Part shown: one piece after another, positions 35,999 to 45,920 of the stretch
Layout of the letters: each line of letters opens with the position of its first letter
Position numbering within the stretch: the first letter of the stretch is position 1
Origin: Nitrosomonas sp.
GTDB taxonomy: Bacteria; Pseudomonadota; Gammaproteobacteria; Burkholderiales; Nitrosomonadaceae
Length of the DNA stretch: 64,000 nt
Direction: 5' to 3'
Assembly (NCBI RefSeq): GCF_019635155.1
Contig: NZ_JAHBZY010000014.1
Span: forward strand, 32,094-96,093
Program-made: the position numbers and the translations under genes
The notes under the pieces: model-generated
The model's database searches: none
Told to the model about the DNA's origin: nothing
The model's input: the letters and a program-made list of their open reading frames with translations, nothing else

Positions 35999-36769
35999 TT
36001 ATAGTGAAGCAGTTGTGGGCGGTGACGTATGACATACCGGGCAACCCGGGTCTTTGTATACTTTCACGGAGCGCCAATTCATTGTCAGACCGTCCAGTAA
36101 CAGCAATCGCCCGTTAAGGCTCTCTCCAATATTTAATAAAATTTTCAGTGTTTCTGCAGCTTGAACGCAACCGATGATTCCTGCAATTGGAGAAAATACT
36201 CCCAAAATCGCACAAGGCATGTCTTCTTGCGCGCCATCTATTGGGTATAAGCAGTGATAGCAAGGACTACTGGATCGGTTTAAATCAAAAACGCTTACTT
36301 GGCCCTCAAAACGTATAACGGCTCCAGAAACCAAAGGTTTTTTATGGATTATGCATGCTTGATTGATGAAATAACGTGTGATGAAGTTATCGGATGCATC
36401 AAGAACCACATCGGCGTTTGCGGTTAATTGCAATAATTTTGTTGCATCGACTTTTTCCTGAATAGCAGTGACGTTAATTTCCGGATTGATTTTTAGGAGT
36501 GTTTGTTTTGCCGATAGCGCTTTTGCTAAACCAATCGAGTGACTTTCATGAATGATCTGCCGCTGCAGGTTGGTTAAATCTACCTGATCACCATCACAAA
36601 TAATTAAATTACCGACACCACTGGCAGCGAGATACATGAGTGCCGGTGAGCCTAAGCCACCAGCACCAATGATTAAGACACGTGATTGACAAAGTTTTTC
36701 CTGCCCCTCGATATCAATTTGAGGAAGCAGGATATGGCGACTATAACGAAGAAGCTGATGATCATTCAC
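35999..36769 (-). CDS. moeB: MoeB/ThiF-type sulfur-carrier adenylyltransferase
   Basis: The protein adenylates the C-terminal glycine of a ubiquitin-like sulfur carrier (MoaD or ThiS). The 256-residue sequence has the dinucleotide loop GAGGLGSP at about residues 35-42, the DLTNLQRQ motif, a catalytic-region cysteine in CAILGVFSPIAG and two CxxC zinc pairs (CYHC and CPVC). MoeB and ThiF cannot be separated by sequence alone; MoeB is preferred because this gene directly follows ctpA, a known betaproteobacterial order. It overlaps ctpA by 4 bases. Confidence 0.88.
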   Translation of the reverse strand: MNDHQLLRYSRHILLPQIDIEGQEKLCQSRVLIIGAGGLGSPALMYLAASGVGNLIICDGDQVDLTNLQRQIIHESHSIGLAKALSAKQTLLKINPEINVTAIQEKVDATKLLQLTANADVVLDASDNFITRYFINQACIIHKKPLVSGAVIRFEGQVSVFDLNRSSSPCYHCLYPIDGAQEDMPCAILGVFSPIAGIIGCVQAAETLKILLNIGESLNGRLLLLDGLTMNWRSVKVYKDPGCPVCHTSPPTTASL

Positions 36770-38211
36770 GATCCATTAGATTGGCTATTTGTTTTGTCAT
36801 CACTCTTTTTTTCTGGAAGAGTAACAATGCCTTTAAAATAATTCATGGCTTGTTTCAGCAAGAGATCATCCTCAGAACCAAATTCGATAGGTGCTTTATT
36901 TTTCTTTTCTTTTTTCTTTTTCTCTTTTTTCTCATCAACCGGTTTCAGTTCTGTTTTTTCAGTTTTGGAGATTGATTTTTTCTCTGTTTTCTTGCCATTG
37001 GAGAGATGGCGATTTAAATCCGCTTCACGAAGGCGCTGATCATCGTTATTTCCCGTTTCATCAAGAATATCGGGAGTAATGCCTTGAGCCTGAATGGACT
37101 GACCGTTAGGCGTAAAGTATCTTGCTGTTGTCAGTTTGATTGCGGTGTTGTTTCCAAGTGGTAGTATGGTTTGAACAGATCCTTTGCCAAATGTTTGCGA
37201 ACCCATAACAATGGATCTTTTGTGATCTTGCAGGGCACCAGCGACGATTTCCGAGGCCGAAGCGGATCCGCCATTTACCAGCGTAATCATTGGCACTGTT
37301 TTTACTTCCTCGGGCAGCCCTTTTAAGTAATCTTCATCAGGGCCTCGCAAGTAGTACTCCGGATTTGCGTGTAATTTCATTTTTGCATCAGCACTTCGTC
37401 CTTCAGTATAAACAACGAGCGCATTTTCCGGAAGGAAAGCTGCCGAGACGGCCACGGCACCATTCAATAATCCACCCGGATCATTACGAAGATCGAGTAT
37501 CAATCCTTTCATAGTGCCATTGTTTTCAGCAAAAAGTGTTTTAATGGTCGAAGCCAGATTTTCACCGGTTTGTTCCTGAAACTGTGTAATGCGGATATAT
37601 GCATATCCGGGTTCAATCATTTTTGATTTGACGCTCTGTATCTTGATAATGTCTCTAACCAGATTAAAAACCAACGGGTCTGGTTCGCCCTCACGAACAA
37701 TCGTGATTTTGATGGATGTATTGGGTTTGCCTCGCATCAGTTTTATTGCTTCATTGAGCGACATGCCTTTCACGACAGTATCGTCCAGCTTTACGATTAG
37801 ATCTCCTGTTTTAATACCGGCACGAAAAGCCGGGGTATCTTCAATAGGTGAGATCACCTTGACTATCCCATCTTCCATTGTGACTTGGATACCCAAACCA
37901 CCAAATTCACCTTGTGTACCGATTTGCAGTTCTTTGTACTCATCTTTATCGAGATAAGATGAGTGAGGATCAAGTCCGACTAGCATGCCGTTAATGGCCT
38001 CGGTGATCAGTTTTTTATCTTCGACAGTTTCCACGTAGTCGCTCTTAATGCGTCCGAATACTTGAGCGAATGTTCGCAGTTCTTCGATTGGCAGCGGATG
38101 AATCGCGTCGATATTGTCTTTCTTGGCGATAGCGGAAAAATTCAAACTTAGCATCATTCCAGCGATTACGCCGATCAGAATTAAACCAGTTTTTTTGATT
38201 ATGTTACTCAT
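36766..38211 (-). CDS. ctpA: C-terminal processing peptidase (S41, CtpA/Prc-like)
   Basis: This periplasmic protease trims C-termini of envelope proteins. The 481-residue protein has an N-terminal hydrophobic segment acting as signal or anchor, a PDZ domain (GEFGGLGIQVTMEDGIVKV, FRAGIKTGDLIVKLD) and the S41 catalytic domain with Ser in GSASASEIV and Lys in FGKGSVQ. The C-terminal region from about residue 410 is very Lys/Glu-rich (KKTEKKS, EKKEKKKKEKKNK), an unusual low-complexity insertion before a final amphipathic helix. It is flanked by envC and moeB, with a 4-base overlap with moeB. Confidence 0.95.
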   Translation of the reverse strand: MSNIIKKTGLILIGVIAGMMLSLNFSAIAKKDNIDAIHPLPIEELRTFAQVFGRIKSDYVETVEDKKLITEAINGMLVGLDPHSSYLDKDEYKELQIGTQGEFGGLGIQVTMEDGIVKVISPIEDTPAFRAGIKTGDLIVKLDDTVVKGMSLNEAIKLMRGKPNTSIKITIVREGEPDPLVFNLVRDIIKIQSVKSKMIEPGYAYIRITQFQEQTGENLASTIKTLFAENNGTMKGLILDLRNDPGGLLNGAVAVSAAFLPENALVVYTEGRSADAKMKLHANPEYYLRGPDEDYLKGLPEEVKTVPMITLVNGGSASASEIVAGALQDHKRSIVMGSQTFGKGSVQTILPLGNNTAIKLTTARYFTPNGQSIQAQGITPDILDETGNNDDQRLREADLNRHLSNGKKTEKKSISKTEKTELKPVDEKKEKKKKEKKNKAPIEFGSEDDLLLKQAMNYFKGIVTLPEKKSDDKTNSQSNGS

Positions 38212-38257
38212 TATGCTATCTCCGCACTGATCAAAATTATGTAAAAAAACATTATGC

Positions 38258-39508
38258 TTATTCTATTTTTATCCACGTCAAGGGGTCAAACGGTTTGCCT
38301 TTGTGACGAAGTTCAAAGTATAGGCCTGAATCCGAATTACCACCGCTATTTCCAACGGTTGCGATTGTATCTCCGCCGCGAATCGTATCACCGATTCTTT
38401 TTTGGAGTGTTGCATTATTGCCATAAAGACTCATGTACCCATTCTCGTGGTCCAGAATAATCAAATGACCGAACCCTCTCAACCAGTCAGCGAAAACAAC
38501 TTTACCTTTAGAGATAGCTTTAACTTCACTTCCATCGGGTGATCGGATAAATAATCCTTTCCACGTTAAATGCTTGTTTGTGCGTTGACTGCCGAATGTA
38601 TTCACAATCGTTCCTCGTACCGGTAAATTTAATTTACCTTTAAGTGTTGCGAAAAGTACATTGTTAGTGGTTGAGGCATCAGGCAATTTACTATTTGTTA
38701 ATGTTTTTCCAGATTGTTCCTGAGTAATTAGTTTATTAATTTCTTTAACTAAACGGCTGAGACGTTTCTCATCATCACTAAGTTTATTGATTTCCTGCTG
38801 TTGCTTTGAAATTTGATTCGATAATTGCGCAAGTAAGACTTGATGTTTGTTTTTTTCTTGCTCAAGTTTTTTTCGTTGATTGAAATATTCTGTTTGGATG
38901 GCTGTAATTTCGTCTTTCTTTTGACGGCTAATCTGTATTAGAGTTTCAATTTTTTCTTGATTGATTTGAAGATTATTTATGATTTCTGAGCGTGCCTGTG
39001 AGATTCGGCTGTAATAATATAAATTTCGTGCAAGTTGATGAGGGTTTTGCTGATAAAGAGCTAGTTTAAGATAAGCTTGATGTCCGCTAATATATTGCTG
39101 ATAGAGCAGCTTCTCCAATTGATGGTGTTCGGAGTCAATATCATTTTTGATAAGCTTATATTGCGATTGTAGTTGTTTGTAGTTTTCTGTAGCTTGCCGA
39201 TCTTCTTCGAGTAACTTGTTTAATTTATGAGTAATGTTGCCGATAGCGCGTTCAGTTTCCTGCAATGCACCGGATGTTCCTTGCCTAATTGCTTCTTTAT
39301 TGTTTAATTCTTTTTGTAATGCTTGAATGCGTTCTCGCAGCAGCTTCAGGTTTTCATGATTATCCGGAAAAATTGGTGCTGGATAAAATAATGCGAATAC
39401 TAAAAGAAATGGTAGGAATTGTTGGGGCTGAACGCTAAATAAACGATCCGAATTTATTATCGAAGAGAAATTATTATTAAAAGCGGGTACAAAATTTCCA
39501 TTCGTCAT
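38258..39508 (-). CDS. envC: EnvC-like murein hydrolase activator (LytM/M23 domain)
   Basis: EnvC activates amidases AmiA/AmiB at the division septum. The 416-residue protein has an N-terminal hydrophobic stretch, a long coiled coil of about 200 residues rich in Gln and Glu/Lys heptads, and a C-terminal M23 domain ([17 protein letters not shown], then [18 protein letters not shown]). The last motif lacks the HxH of active LytM enzymes, matching the degenerate, non-catalytic EnvC state. The start overlaps the gpmA stop as ATGA. Confidence 0.9.
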   Translation of the reverse strand: MTNGNFVPAFNNNFSSIINSDRLFSVQPQQFLPFLLVFALFYPAPIFPDNHENLKLLRERIQALQKELNNKEAIRQGTSGALQETERAIGNITHKLNKLLEEDRQATENYKQLQSQYKLIKNDIDSEHHQLEKLLYQQYISGHQAYLKLALYQQNPHQLARNLYYYSRISQARSEIINNLQINQEKIETLIQISRQKKDEITAIQTEYFNQRKKLEQEKNKHQVLLAQLSNQISKQQQEINKLSDDEKRLSRLVKEINKLITQEQSGKTLTNSKLPDASTTNNVLFATLKGKLNLPVRGTIVNTFGSQRTNKHLTWKGLFIRSPDGSEVKAISKGKVVFADWLRGFGHLIILDHENGYMSLYGNNATLQKRIGDTIRGGDTIATVGNSGGNSDSGLYFELRHKGKPFDPLTWIKIE

Positions 39509-40257
39509 TGGGAAGCTGATCTACCCTGATTAGCAACAATTTGCATTGCTTCGTTAACAGCTGCCAAGTTTCCAAGGTAATAGTTTTGAATCGGTTTCAG
39601 ATCGTCATCCAGTTCATAAACCAACGGAATCCCCGTTGGAATATTGCAATTAAGAATTTCTTCGTCGGATATATTATCTAGATATTTCACCAATGCTCTT
39701 AAAGAATTTCCATGAGCTGCAATAATAATACTTTTTCCAGACTGAACTTGTGGCGCGATAATAGAATTCCAGTAAGGTAAAAATCGTGCCACCGTATCGC
39801 TGAGACACTCTGTTAATGGAATGTCATTTTGAGCTAAATCTTTATATCTTGGATCATTGCCGGCGTAACGTTCATCATCGACACTTAAAGCAGGTGGTCT
39901 TACATCATAACTTCTTCGCCAAATCAAGACCTGCTCATCACCATATTTTGCTGCAGTCTCGGCTTTATTCAGGCCTTGCAGGGCTCCATAATGGCGTTCA
40001 TTCAATCGCCAAGTGTGTTGTATCGGAGTCCACATTTGATCCATCTCATCCAACACAATCCATAGAGTACGAATGGCGCGTTTAAGAACGGATGTATAAG
40101 CAATATCGAAAATAAAACCCTGCTCACGCAAAAGCCGTCCGGCTTCTTGAGCTTCTTTTATACCTTTTGATGTTAAATCGACATCTGTCCAACCAGTGAA
40201 ACGGTTTTCTTTATTCCAGGTGCTTTCTCCATGCCTCAGGAGAACAATTTTTTTCAT
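39505..40257 (-). CDS. gpmA: 2,3-bisphosphoglycerate-dependent phosphoglycerate mutase
   Basis: GpmA interconverts 3- and 2-phosphoglycerate in glycolysis and gluconeogenesis. The 250-residue protein has the phosphohistidine motif [10 protein letters not shown] (H9) and the second active-site block [16 protein letters not shown]. The length and the [10 protein letters not shown] segment are of the cofactor-dependent type. It heads the gpmA-envC-ctpA-moeB operon and is divergent from the rhodanese-secB operon. Confidence 0.96.
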   Translation of the reverse strand: MKKIVLLRHGESTWNKENRFTGWTDVDLTSKGIKEAQEAGRLLREQGFIFDIAYTSVLKRAIRTLWIVLDEMDQMWTPIQHTWRLNERHYGALQGLNKAETAAKYGDEQVLIWRRSYDVRPPALSVDDERYAGNDPRYKDLAQNDIPLTECLSDTVARFLPYWNSIIAPQVQSGKSIIIAAHGNSLRALVKYLDNISDEEILNCNIPTGIPLVYELDDDLKPIQNYYLGNLAAVNEAMQIVANQGRSASQ

Positions 40258-40557
40258 ATTGATAATAGGGGGTATGTGACTATCAGGAGATTAATAAACG
40301 GCGTTATTTTATTATATTTTCGATCGTAAACACAGTATCCGACAGATTCTTTTGCAGGAACAAAGATTTTTAACGGTCACTATTGATTAATTGCATTCTC
40401 AATTGTAAGTAATTAAAAAACCAGTGCCAATTTTAGTACCGGGTTATCAGAAAAATGATATTAACAGTGATGCCTTACAAGTAGTGGATAAAGAGGGAGC
40501 TACGAATTGGTCATGTTTCTGTTAAAATCATCAATTTAATGAATTAAATCGAACGAT
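40258..40557. other. Divergent promoter gap gpmA / rhodanese operon
   Basis: No gene is present in this AT-rich 300-base gap, which must hold two divergent promoters. On the gpmA side a TATAAT lies at 40313-40318 (minus strand) without a good -35 hexamer at standard spacing. TAAAAT on the rhodanese side lacks one as well. No recognisable operator was found. Confidence 0.3.
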
Positions 40558-40992
40558 ATGGAATTATCAATATTTCAAGACCATTTCCTGTTAAGGTTGG
40601 AAAATTTATTTTTTGTAATTGCTGCGGTTGTTAGTGCCATATTATTGATTATACCGATGTTTACACAAGGTGGAATCAAAGAAATTGATACGCGTGAAGC
40701 TGTGCGGCTGATCAATTATAAAGATGCCTTGGTGTTGGATGTGAGGGATGATAGTGAGTACGTGGCAGGTCATATACCGAATGCAAAACATGTGCCTTCG
40801 CAAAAGATGGCTGATCGCTGGATCGAATTGGAAAAGTATAAAGATAAACCTATTGTTGTTGTTTATCCTGGTGGAGTTAGGTCTAATAACCCGAGTCTTG
40901 TTCTAAAGAAGAATGGCTTTACCCAGATTGTCAATTTGATGGGTGGTATTGATGCTTGGAAGCGTGCAGGGCTTCCAATGGTTAAAAGGTAG
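40558..40992 (+). CDS. Membrane-anchored rhodanese-fold protein without catalytic cysteine
   Basis: The 144-residue protein has one N-terminal membrane helix (LFFVIAAVVSAILLIIPMF, residues 17-35) and a single rhodanese domain (LVLDVRDDSEYVAGHIPNAK, then MGGIDAWKRAGLP). The active-site loop, normally C-x-x-G-x-R-S, reads YPGGVRS at 103-109, so the persulfide-forming cysteine is a tyrosine (codon TAT, one base from TGT). The protein has no cysteine at all. It therefore cannot be a sulfurtransferase and may act as a binding module. It precedes grxC and secB, the conserved betaproteobacterial order. Confidence 0.88.
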   Translation: MELSIFQDHFLLRLENLFFVIAAVVSAILLIIPMFTQGGIKEIDTREAVRLINYKDALVLDVRDDSEYVAGHIPNAKHVPSQKMADRWIELEKYKDKPIVVVYPGGVRSNNPSLVLKKNGFTQIVNLMGGIDAWKRAGLPMVKR

Positions 40993-40999
40993 GAAGCCG

Positions 41000-41257
41000 A
41001 TGCCCAAGGTAATTATGTATACAACAGGGTTTTGCCCTTATTGCAAGATGGCGGAAAGCTTGTTGCATTCAAGAGGAGTGCAAGTTATTGAGAAAATTCG
41101 TATCGATCTTGAACCGGCTCAACGTGAAGAGATGATGAATAAAACCGGTCGCCGGACAGTGCCGCAGATCTATATCGGTGATATTCATGTTGGCGGCTAT
41201 GACGATCTGGCGCAACTTGACCGGGAAGGTGAGTTGGCGGAGTTGCTGGCAATCTGA
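41000..41257 (+). CDS. grxC: glutaredoxin 3
   Basis: The 85-residue protein is a dithiol glutaredoxin with active site C12-PY-C15 (TTGFCPYCKMAES), the cis-Pro TVP motif (RRTVPQIYIG) and the GGYDDL glutathione-binding segment. It reduces disulfides with glutathione. The start is ATG 41000 with AGGAAG just upstream; an earlier in-frame start at 40943 would overlap the rhodanese gene by 50 bases. It is 7 bases downstream of the rhodanese stop. Confidence 0.95.
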   Translation: MPKVIMYTTGFCPYCKMAESLLHSRGVQVIEKIRIDLEPAQREEMMNKTGRRTVPQIYIGDIHVGGYDDLAQLDREGELAELLAI

Positions 41258-41326
41258 AAATAGGTCCGTATTGATAAACTAGGTGTATCATTGTATTAAT
41301 TTTTCTGAATTGGGGATATTTTAGAG

Positions 41327-41770
41327 ATGAGTGAACAACAGCAACCAGTTTTTGTTATAGAAAAAATCTATGTAAAGGATCTGTCTTTAGAGATCCCCAA
41401 TGCACCGAATATTTTTTTGGAAAGAGAGACTCCGGAAATTAATTTGCAGCTGGGCACCAAGAATCAAGGAATTGATGTAGGGCTCTATGAAGTCCTATTG
41501 ACGGTGACGGTGACCGCTAAAATAAAAGATAAGATCATGTTCTTGGTTGAAGCGCAGCAATCGGGGATTTTTAGGATTCGCAATATTCCGAATGACGAAA
41601 TAGATCCCGTGTTGGGGATTGGATGTCCGAACATACTTTTTCCTTATCTACGTGAGGTGGTGTCGGATATTGTGACGCGTGCCGGTTTCCCGCCCGTTAT
41701 CTTAAATCCTGTCAATTTTGAAGCAATCTATCAGCAGAAGAGAGCGGAAGCAAAAGCAAGCGCCAATTAG
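41327..41770 (+). CDS. secB: protein-export chaperone SecB
   Basis: SecB is a tetrameric cytosolic chaperone that keeps preproteins unfolded and hands them to SecA. The 147-residue sequence has the family blocks IEKIYVKDLSLEIPNAPNI, QAGIF-like QQSGIFRI and CPNILFPYLREVVSDIVTR, with the Pro-rich FPPVILNPVNFEAIY end. The length is standard. It is 69 bases behind grxC in the same direction. Confidence 0.97.
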   Translation: MSEQQQPVFVIEKIYVKDLSLEIPNAPNIFLERETPEINLQLGTKNQGIDVGLYEVLLTVTVTAKIKDKIMFLVEAQQSGIFRIRNIPNDEIDPVLGIGCPNILFPYLREVVSDIVTRAGFPPVILNPVNFEAIYQQKRAEAKASAN

Positions 41771-41820
41771 TGCGGTATTTTTAAATTCTCTAACAAAAAA
41801 GTCAGTAAAGTTTGTTTCAA

Positions 41821-42270
41821 ATGAGAAATAACATAACACTATGGTTGTTTAGTAGTTTGCTATTCTTGCCGGTTGCAGCGGAAGCTGAAATGGCGTTTTT
41901 TTCGATCTCGGATAAATCTGTCGTAATGTATGATGCGCCTTCTCTGAAGGCCGATAAGCTCTATGTGGCGGACCGCTACCTTCCAGTTGAAGTGATTGTT
42001 GATGTCGAGGGCTGGGTCAAAGTTCGTGACAGTAGCGGAAGTCTTGCTTGGATTGAAAAAAAATTTTTGAATGAGCAGCGTTATGTCATTGTTACAGTTC
42101 CACTGGCGGATGTTCATCGATCGGCGGATGCAAATTCTGAATTACTATTTCAGGCGGAAGAAAACATCGTTATGGAGTGGTTGGAATCCGATGTGCCGGG
42201 GTGGGTGAAGGTGCGTCATAAAGATGGTCAAGTAGGTTACGTAAAAGTCACTCAGGTTTGGGGTTCATGA
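41821..42270 (+). CDS. Secreted SH3-domain protein
   Basis: The 149-residue product has a signal peptide ending AEA before EMAFFSI. Two bacterial SH3-like repeats follow (KSVVMYDAPSLKADKLYVA, then VPLADVHRSADANSELLFQ), each closing with a G-W-V-K-V segment. Bacterial SH3 domains in the periplasm usually bind peptidoglycan or peptides. The start is ATG 41821; a TTG 9 bases earlier is possible. The stop overlaps the gpsA start as ATGA. Confidence 0.85.
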   Translation: MRNNITLWLFSSLLFLPVAAEAEMAFFSISDKSVVMYDAPSLKADKLYVADRYLPVEVIVDVEGWVKVRDSSGSLAWIEKKFLNEQRYVIVTVPLADVHRSADANSELLFQAEENIVMEWLESDVPGWVKVRHKDGQVGYVKVTQVWGS

Positions 42271-43256
42271 GGATAGCGGTATTGGGTGCGGGTGCGTGGG
42301 GATCTGCACTCGCAATCAGTTTGTCCGACCGTCATTCCATTTGTATGTGGACTAAAGATCCTGATCATGCATTCGAAATGAATGCACAGCGAATTAATCT
42401 AAGATTTTTTCCCGGATATCCATTACCTGAAACTCTAAAAATAACATCAGAGCTTAGCGAGGCATTGGATTGTGCGGATCTTGCAATAATCGTTGTGCCA
42501 GTTGCAGGTTTGCGCGAGACTTTGCGGGCTGTTGCAGCGAATAATGTCAATATACCGATTATTTGGGGATGCAAAGGTTTTGAGTCGGAGACTTGCTATT
42601 TACCGCATCAGATAGTGGGTGAAGAAACCGCGCTAGGGCTTAATTGCGGTGTATTGTCCGGTCCAAGTTTTGCTGAAGAAGTGGCGCGGGGGCTTCCTAC
42701 CGCGTTGACTCTGGCCTCGAGCGATAGCAGTTTTTCCAACAGAGTGGCGACCGAATTGCACAGCTCAAGATTACGTATTTACACGAGTCCAGATGTTGTT
42801 GGTGTTGAAACCGGTGGTGCAGTTAAGAATGTTATTACAATAGCTGTTGGGATTTCTGATGGTATTGGATTTGGGCATAATGCGCGAGCGGCATTAATTA
42901 CACGAGGGTTGATGGAAATGACCCGGTTAGGACTGGGCCTTGGAGGGAAGACGGAAACCTTCATGGGACTTGCGGGCGTTGGTGACTTGATACTTACAAG
43001 CACAGGCGATTTGTCTCGAAACCGACAAGTAGGGTTGTTGCTTGCGTCAGGGAGAACGCTGCATGATATTCTGAATGAATTGGGGCATGTTGCTGAGGGA
43101 GTGCATACAGCAAAGTCAGTATTGGAACTTGGTAATCAATTGAATATTGAAATGCCGATCACCGATGCAGTATGTGGTATTTTGCAAGGCCGTTTTTCGG
43201 CTCGTACTGCTGTGGAAGTGTTGCTCAATCGAGAACAAAAATCGGAAGTTTATTAA
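42267..43256 (+). CDS. gpsA: glycerol-3-phosphate dehydrogenase [NAD(P)+]
   Basis: GpsA reduces dihydroxyacetone phosphate to sn-glycerol-3-phosphate for phospholipid synthesis. The 329-residue protein opens with the Rossmann motif IAVLGAGAWGSALA and has the substrate block TGGAVKNVITIAVGISDGIG, with catalytic Lys in VKN, and GLGGKTETFMGLAGVGDLIL. The start is ATG 42267, overlapping the stop of the SH3 gene; the ATG 9 bases upstream lies inside it. Co-transcription with the secB operon is likely. Confidence 0.97.
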   Translation: MRIAVLGAGAWGSALAISLSDRHSICMWTKDPDHAFEMNAQRINLRFFPGYPLPETLKITSELSEALDCADLAIIVVPVAGLRETLRAVAANNVNIPIIWGCKGFESETCYLPHQIVGEETALGLNCGVLSGPSFAEEVARGLPTALTLASSDSSFSNRVATELHSSRLRIYTSPDVVGVETGGAVKNVITIAVGISDGIGFGHNARAALITRGLMEMTRLGLGLGGKTETFMGLAGVGDLILTSTGDLSRNRQVGLLLASGRTLHDILNELGHVAEGVHTAKSVLELGNQLNIEMPITDAVCGILQGRFSARTAVEVLLNREQKSEVY

Positions 43257-43406
43257 TTGAGGAAAATTCCGCTTATTTAAGGCGTTTCTCTGAGTTTCTT
43301 TGATAATTATATGTTCTAATTGGTTTTTAATGTTTTTGTGAATAAATGGTTGTTTTTTTTATTGTTGCCTGAACCGGTAAAACATATACGGAAAACCTCA
43401 ATTTGC

Positions 43407-43435
43407 TTGACCGGGCGTGAACGGCTTGATATAAG
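43407..43435 (+). promoter_or_regulatory. Sigma-70 promoter of the hup gene
   Basis: TTGACC at 43407-43412 and TATAAG at 43430-43435 are separated by exactly 17 bases. Each hexamer matches consensus at five of six positions. The predicted start is near 43442, about 50 bases upstream of the HU gene. Confidence 0.75.
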
Positions 43436-43491
43436 AGCGACTGCAGTACTTGCTTGTGATTTAATTACCATTAACTTAGAAGGGGAATTAT

Positions 43492-43764
43492 ATGAACAAA
43501 TCCGAACTCATTGAAGCTATCGCGAAATCGGCTAAAATTTCCAAAGCCTCTGCAGGCAGTGCATTGGATGGAGCATTAACTGCAATAAAGGGGGCACTCA
43601 AAAAAAATGAGAGCGTCACACTGGTCGGATTTGGGACCTTTAAAGTAGGTACTAGGGCCGCTCGTACAGGTCGTAATCCACGCACTGGTGCTGCTATAAA
43701 AATTAAAGCTGCAAAAGTTCCTAAATTCAGTGCTGGCAAAGCGCTTAAAGATGCAGTAAACTAG
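43492..43764 (+). CDS. hup: DNA-binding protein HU
   Basis: The 90-residue protein is a histone-like HU subunit that bends DNA and compacts the nucleoid. It starts [20 protein letters not shown], has the hydrophobic core [17 protein letters not shown] and the DNA-binding arm [25 protein letters not shown]-type ribosome site (AGAAGGGGAATT) precedes the ATG. Only 14 bases separate its stop from a tRNA-Val, so one transcript probably carries all three. The hupA/hupB distinction cannot be made. Confidence 0.95.
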   Translation: MNKSELIEAIAKSAKISKASAGSALDGALTAIKGALKKNESVTLVGFGTFKVGTRAARTGRNPRTGAAIKIKAAKVPKFSAGKALKDAVN

Positions 43765-43778
43765 CGGACTTTCTGACC

Positions 43779-43854
43779 GGGTGCTTAGCTCAGCTGGTAG
43801 AGCGTCGCCCTTACAAGGCGAATGTCGGCGGTTCGATCCCGTCAGCACCCACCA
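43779..43854 (+). tRNA. tRNA-Val (anticodon TAC)
   Basis: A 76-base cloverleaf: acceptor GGGTGCT/AGCACCC, anticodon stem TCGCC/GGCGA with loop CTTACAA (anticodon TAC), T-loop GTTCGATCC and an encoded CCA. It lies 14 bases behind the HU gene. Confidence 0.97.
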
Positions 43855-43872
43855 GCCAAATTGCTGGTTTGA

Positions 43873-43949
43873 GGAGTGGTAGTTCAGTTGGTTAGAATAC
43901 CGGCCTGTCACGCCGGGGGTCGCGGGTTCGAGTCCCGTCCACTCCGCCA
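43873..43949 (+). tRNA. tRNA-Asp (anticodon GTC)
   Basis: A 77-base cloverleaf: acceptor GGAGTGG/CCACTCC, anticodon stem CCGGC/GCCGG with loop CTGTCAC (anticodon GTC) and encoded CCA. It is 18 bases behind tRNA-Val. A run of seven T's shortly after it may end transcription. Confidence 0.97.
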
Positions 43950-44011
43950 AATCTTTTTTTCCGGGTTGTTAATTTCTTGTTTCGTCTTTCTCACACTCAC
44001 AGGTTTTAATT

Positions 44012-45892
44012 GTGTTTGACTTAGTTAACCGTAAAAAGCGGGTGGTGCAAGTTATATTAGGTTTGGCTGTATTGCCTTTTTTGTTTTGGGGAGTGGAGTC
44101 TTACCGAGACGGAAGTGAAGGTTTTGTAGCAATTGTAGAAGGTGAGGAAATTTCTCGTCGTGAGTATGAACAAGCATTACGTGATCACCATGAAAGGATG
44201 AGAGCGATGCTTGGCGCAAATTTTGATAGCGCGATGCTCGATACTTTTGAAGTTAGAAATTCAGTATTGGAAAGGCTGATCCAGCAACGGTTATTACATC
44301 GTGAAGCGATGGATAACGGATTTACGGTGCTTGATTCCCAACTTGTCAAAACAATCCGGGAAATCCCGGCTTTCCAGAGAGATAATAAATTTTCTAAGCA
44401 ACAATATGAAGACTTGCTGCGTGCTCAAGGGTTAACGCCGGCAATCTTTGAATCGCGTGTCCGCCAAGAATTGTTGTTGCAGCATCTATTGGACGGTTAT
44501 AGCGAAAATGTATTTATACCCAAAGCGGTTGTCGAAAAAGTACGCTACTTAAGCGAAGTGCAACGTGAAATAAGTCAATCAGCAATTTCACCTGAACAGT
44601 TTTTATCGGAAATGACCCCGGAAGATTCGGATGTTGATAATTACTATGAGCAGCACCAGGCTGATTTCGTCTTACCGGAGCGTGCAAAAATCGAATATTT
44701 GGTTTTGTCGCTGGAAGCAGTCGCCAAAAATGAAACTGTTAGCGATGATGCAGTTAATAATTACTTTCAGGAGCATAAGGATGACTATATTCAGCCAGAA
44801 GAACGGAAGGCCAGTCATATCTTGATCAATGTGGCCGCAGACGCATCTGAAGATGAAAAGCAAGTAGCAAGAGCAAAAGCCGAAAAAATTTTAGAACGGG
44901 TCAAGCAGGATGCTGATCAATTCGGAGAAATAGCGAAAGAATATTCGGATGATCCCGGTTCTGCGGCTCAAGGCGGAGATCTTGGATATTTTGGCCGCGG
45001 CGTAATGGTTAAGTCGTTTGAAGACAAAATCTTTTCAATGCAATTGAACGAAATCAGCGATCTTGTGGAAACCGATTTTGGCTTTCACGTGATTAAATTG
45101 ACTGATATCAAGCCAGAAGTTCGCTCTAGTCTTGATGATGTTAGAGAACAGATAGAAAAGAAATTGAAGCTGGAAATAGTGAGTAACAATTTTGGAGAGA
45201 TCGCAGAAGATTTCAGTAATGTGGTGTATGAGCAAGGTGAGAATCTGCAAACAGCGGCGGAGAGATTTGAGTTGACTGTCCAGCAAAGCGATTGGATTAC
45301 AAGAAATTCAGCGCAACCGGCAATTCTTTCGAATGAGAAATTATTGTCAGCCGTATTTTCAGAAGATAGTATTTCAAATCATCGCAATACCGAAGCGATT
45401 GAAGTTCAGCCGGATACTTTTGTGTCTGCTCGGATAGTTGAATATAAACCTGCGGCGAAGCAATCGCTCTCGGTAGTTAAAGATCTGATCGTTGAGAAAC
45501 TCAAAAAACAAATGGCAGAGAAAAAAGCGATTGATGAAGGTCAAGCCACGCTTGCGCGTTTACAGCACGGAGAAGATCTGAATGATGTTGTGTGGAGCGA
45601 GCCGCAGCTAGTCTCATACATGCAATCGCGCGGATTAGATGTTGAAACGATGCGAGTGATTTCCAGAACGGAAACAAAAGATTTTCCTGTTTATACAGGG
45701 GCGACTGATCCAAAAGGTGGATTTAATTTGATACGGATTAGCAAAATCGTTGCCCCCGATTCGGTGGAAAAAGATAAATTCGAGAACTTCACTAAACAGC
45801 TTCAGCAGATGATTGCGCAAGAAGAGATGGCATCTTATCTAACAGCAATCAGGAGGCGGCACGACGTGAAAATCAAGCAAGATAACTTTTAG
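44012..45892 (+). CDS. ppiD: periplasmic chaperone / peptidyl-prolyl isomerase PpiD
   Basis: PpiD is a membrane-anchored folding factor at the Sec translocon exit. The 626-residue protein has one N-terminal membrane helix ([18 protein letters not shown]), a SurA-like chaperone region with [18 protein letters not shown] and a central parvulin domain ([19 protein letters not shown], then [16 protein letters not shown] and [13 protein letters not shown]). The parvulin His residues are present. The start is GTG 44012. It stands after the two tRNAs and converges on fabI. In many relatives it follows hup, as here. Confidence 0.93.
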   Translation: MFDLVNRKKRVVQVILGLAVLPFLFWGVESYRDGSEGFVAIVEGEEISRREYEQALRDHHERMRAMLGANFDSAMLDTFEVRNSVLERLIQQRLLHREAMDNGFTVLDSQLVKTIREIPAFQRDNKFSKQQYEDLLRAQGLTPAIFESRVRQELLLQHLLDGYSENVFIPKAVVEKVRYLSEVQREISQSAISPEQFLSEMTPEDSDVDNYYEQHQADFVLPERAKIEYLVLSLEAVAKNETVSDDAVNNYFQEHKDDYIQPEERKASHILINVAADASEDEKQVARAKAEKILERVKQDADQFGEIAKEYSDDPGSAAQGGDLGYFGRGVMVKSFEDKIFSMQLNEISDLVETDFGFHVIKLTDIKPEVRSSLDDVREQIEKKLKLEIVSNNFGEIAEDFSNVVYEQGENLQTAAERFELTVQQSDWITRNSAQPAILSNEKLLSAVFSEDSISNHRNTEAIEVQPDTFVSARIVEYKPAAKQSLSVVKDLIVEKLKKQMAEKKAIDEGQATLARLQHGEDLNDVVWSEPQLVSYMQSRGLDVETMRVISRTETKDFPVYTGATDPKGGFNLIRISKIVAPDSVEKDKFENFTKQLQQMIAQEEMASYLTAIRRRHDVKIKQDNF

Positions 45893-45920
45893 TTTCTTGC
45901 TTTGCTTTGTATTGTATGGA

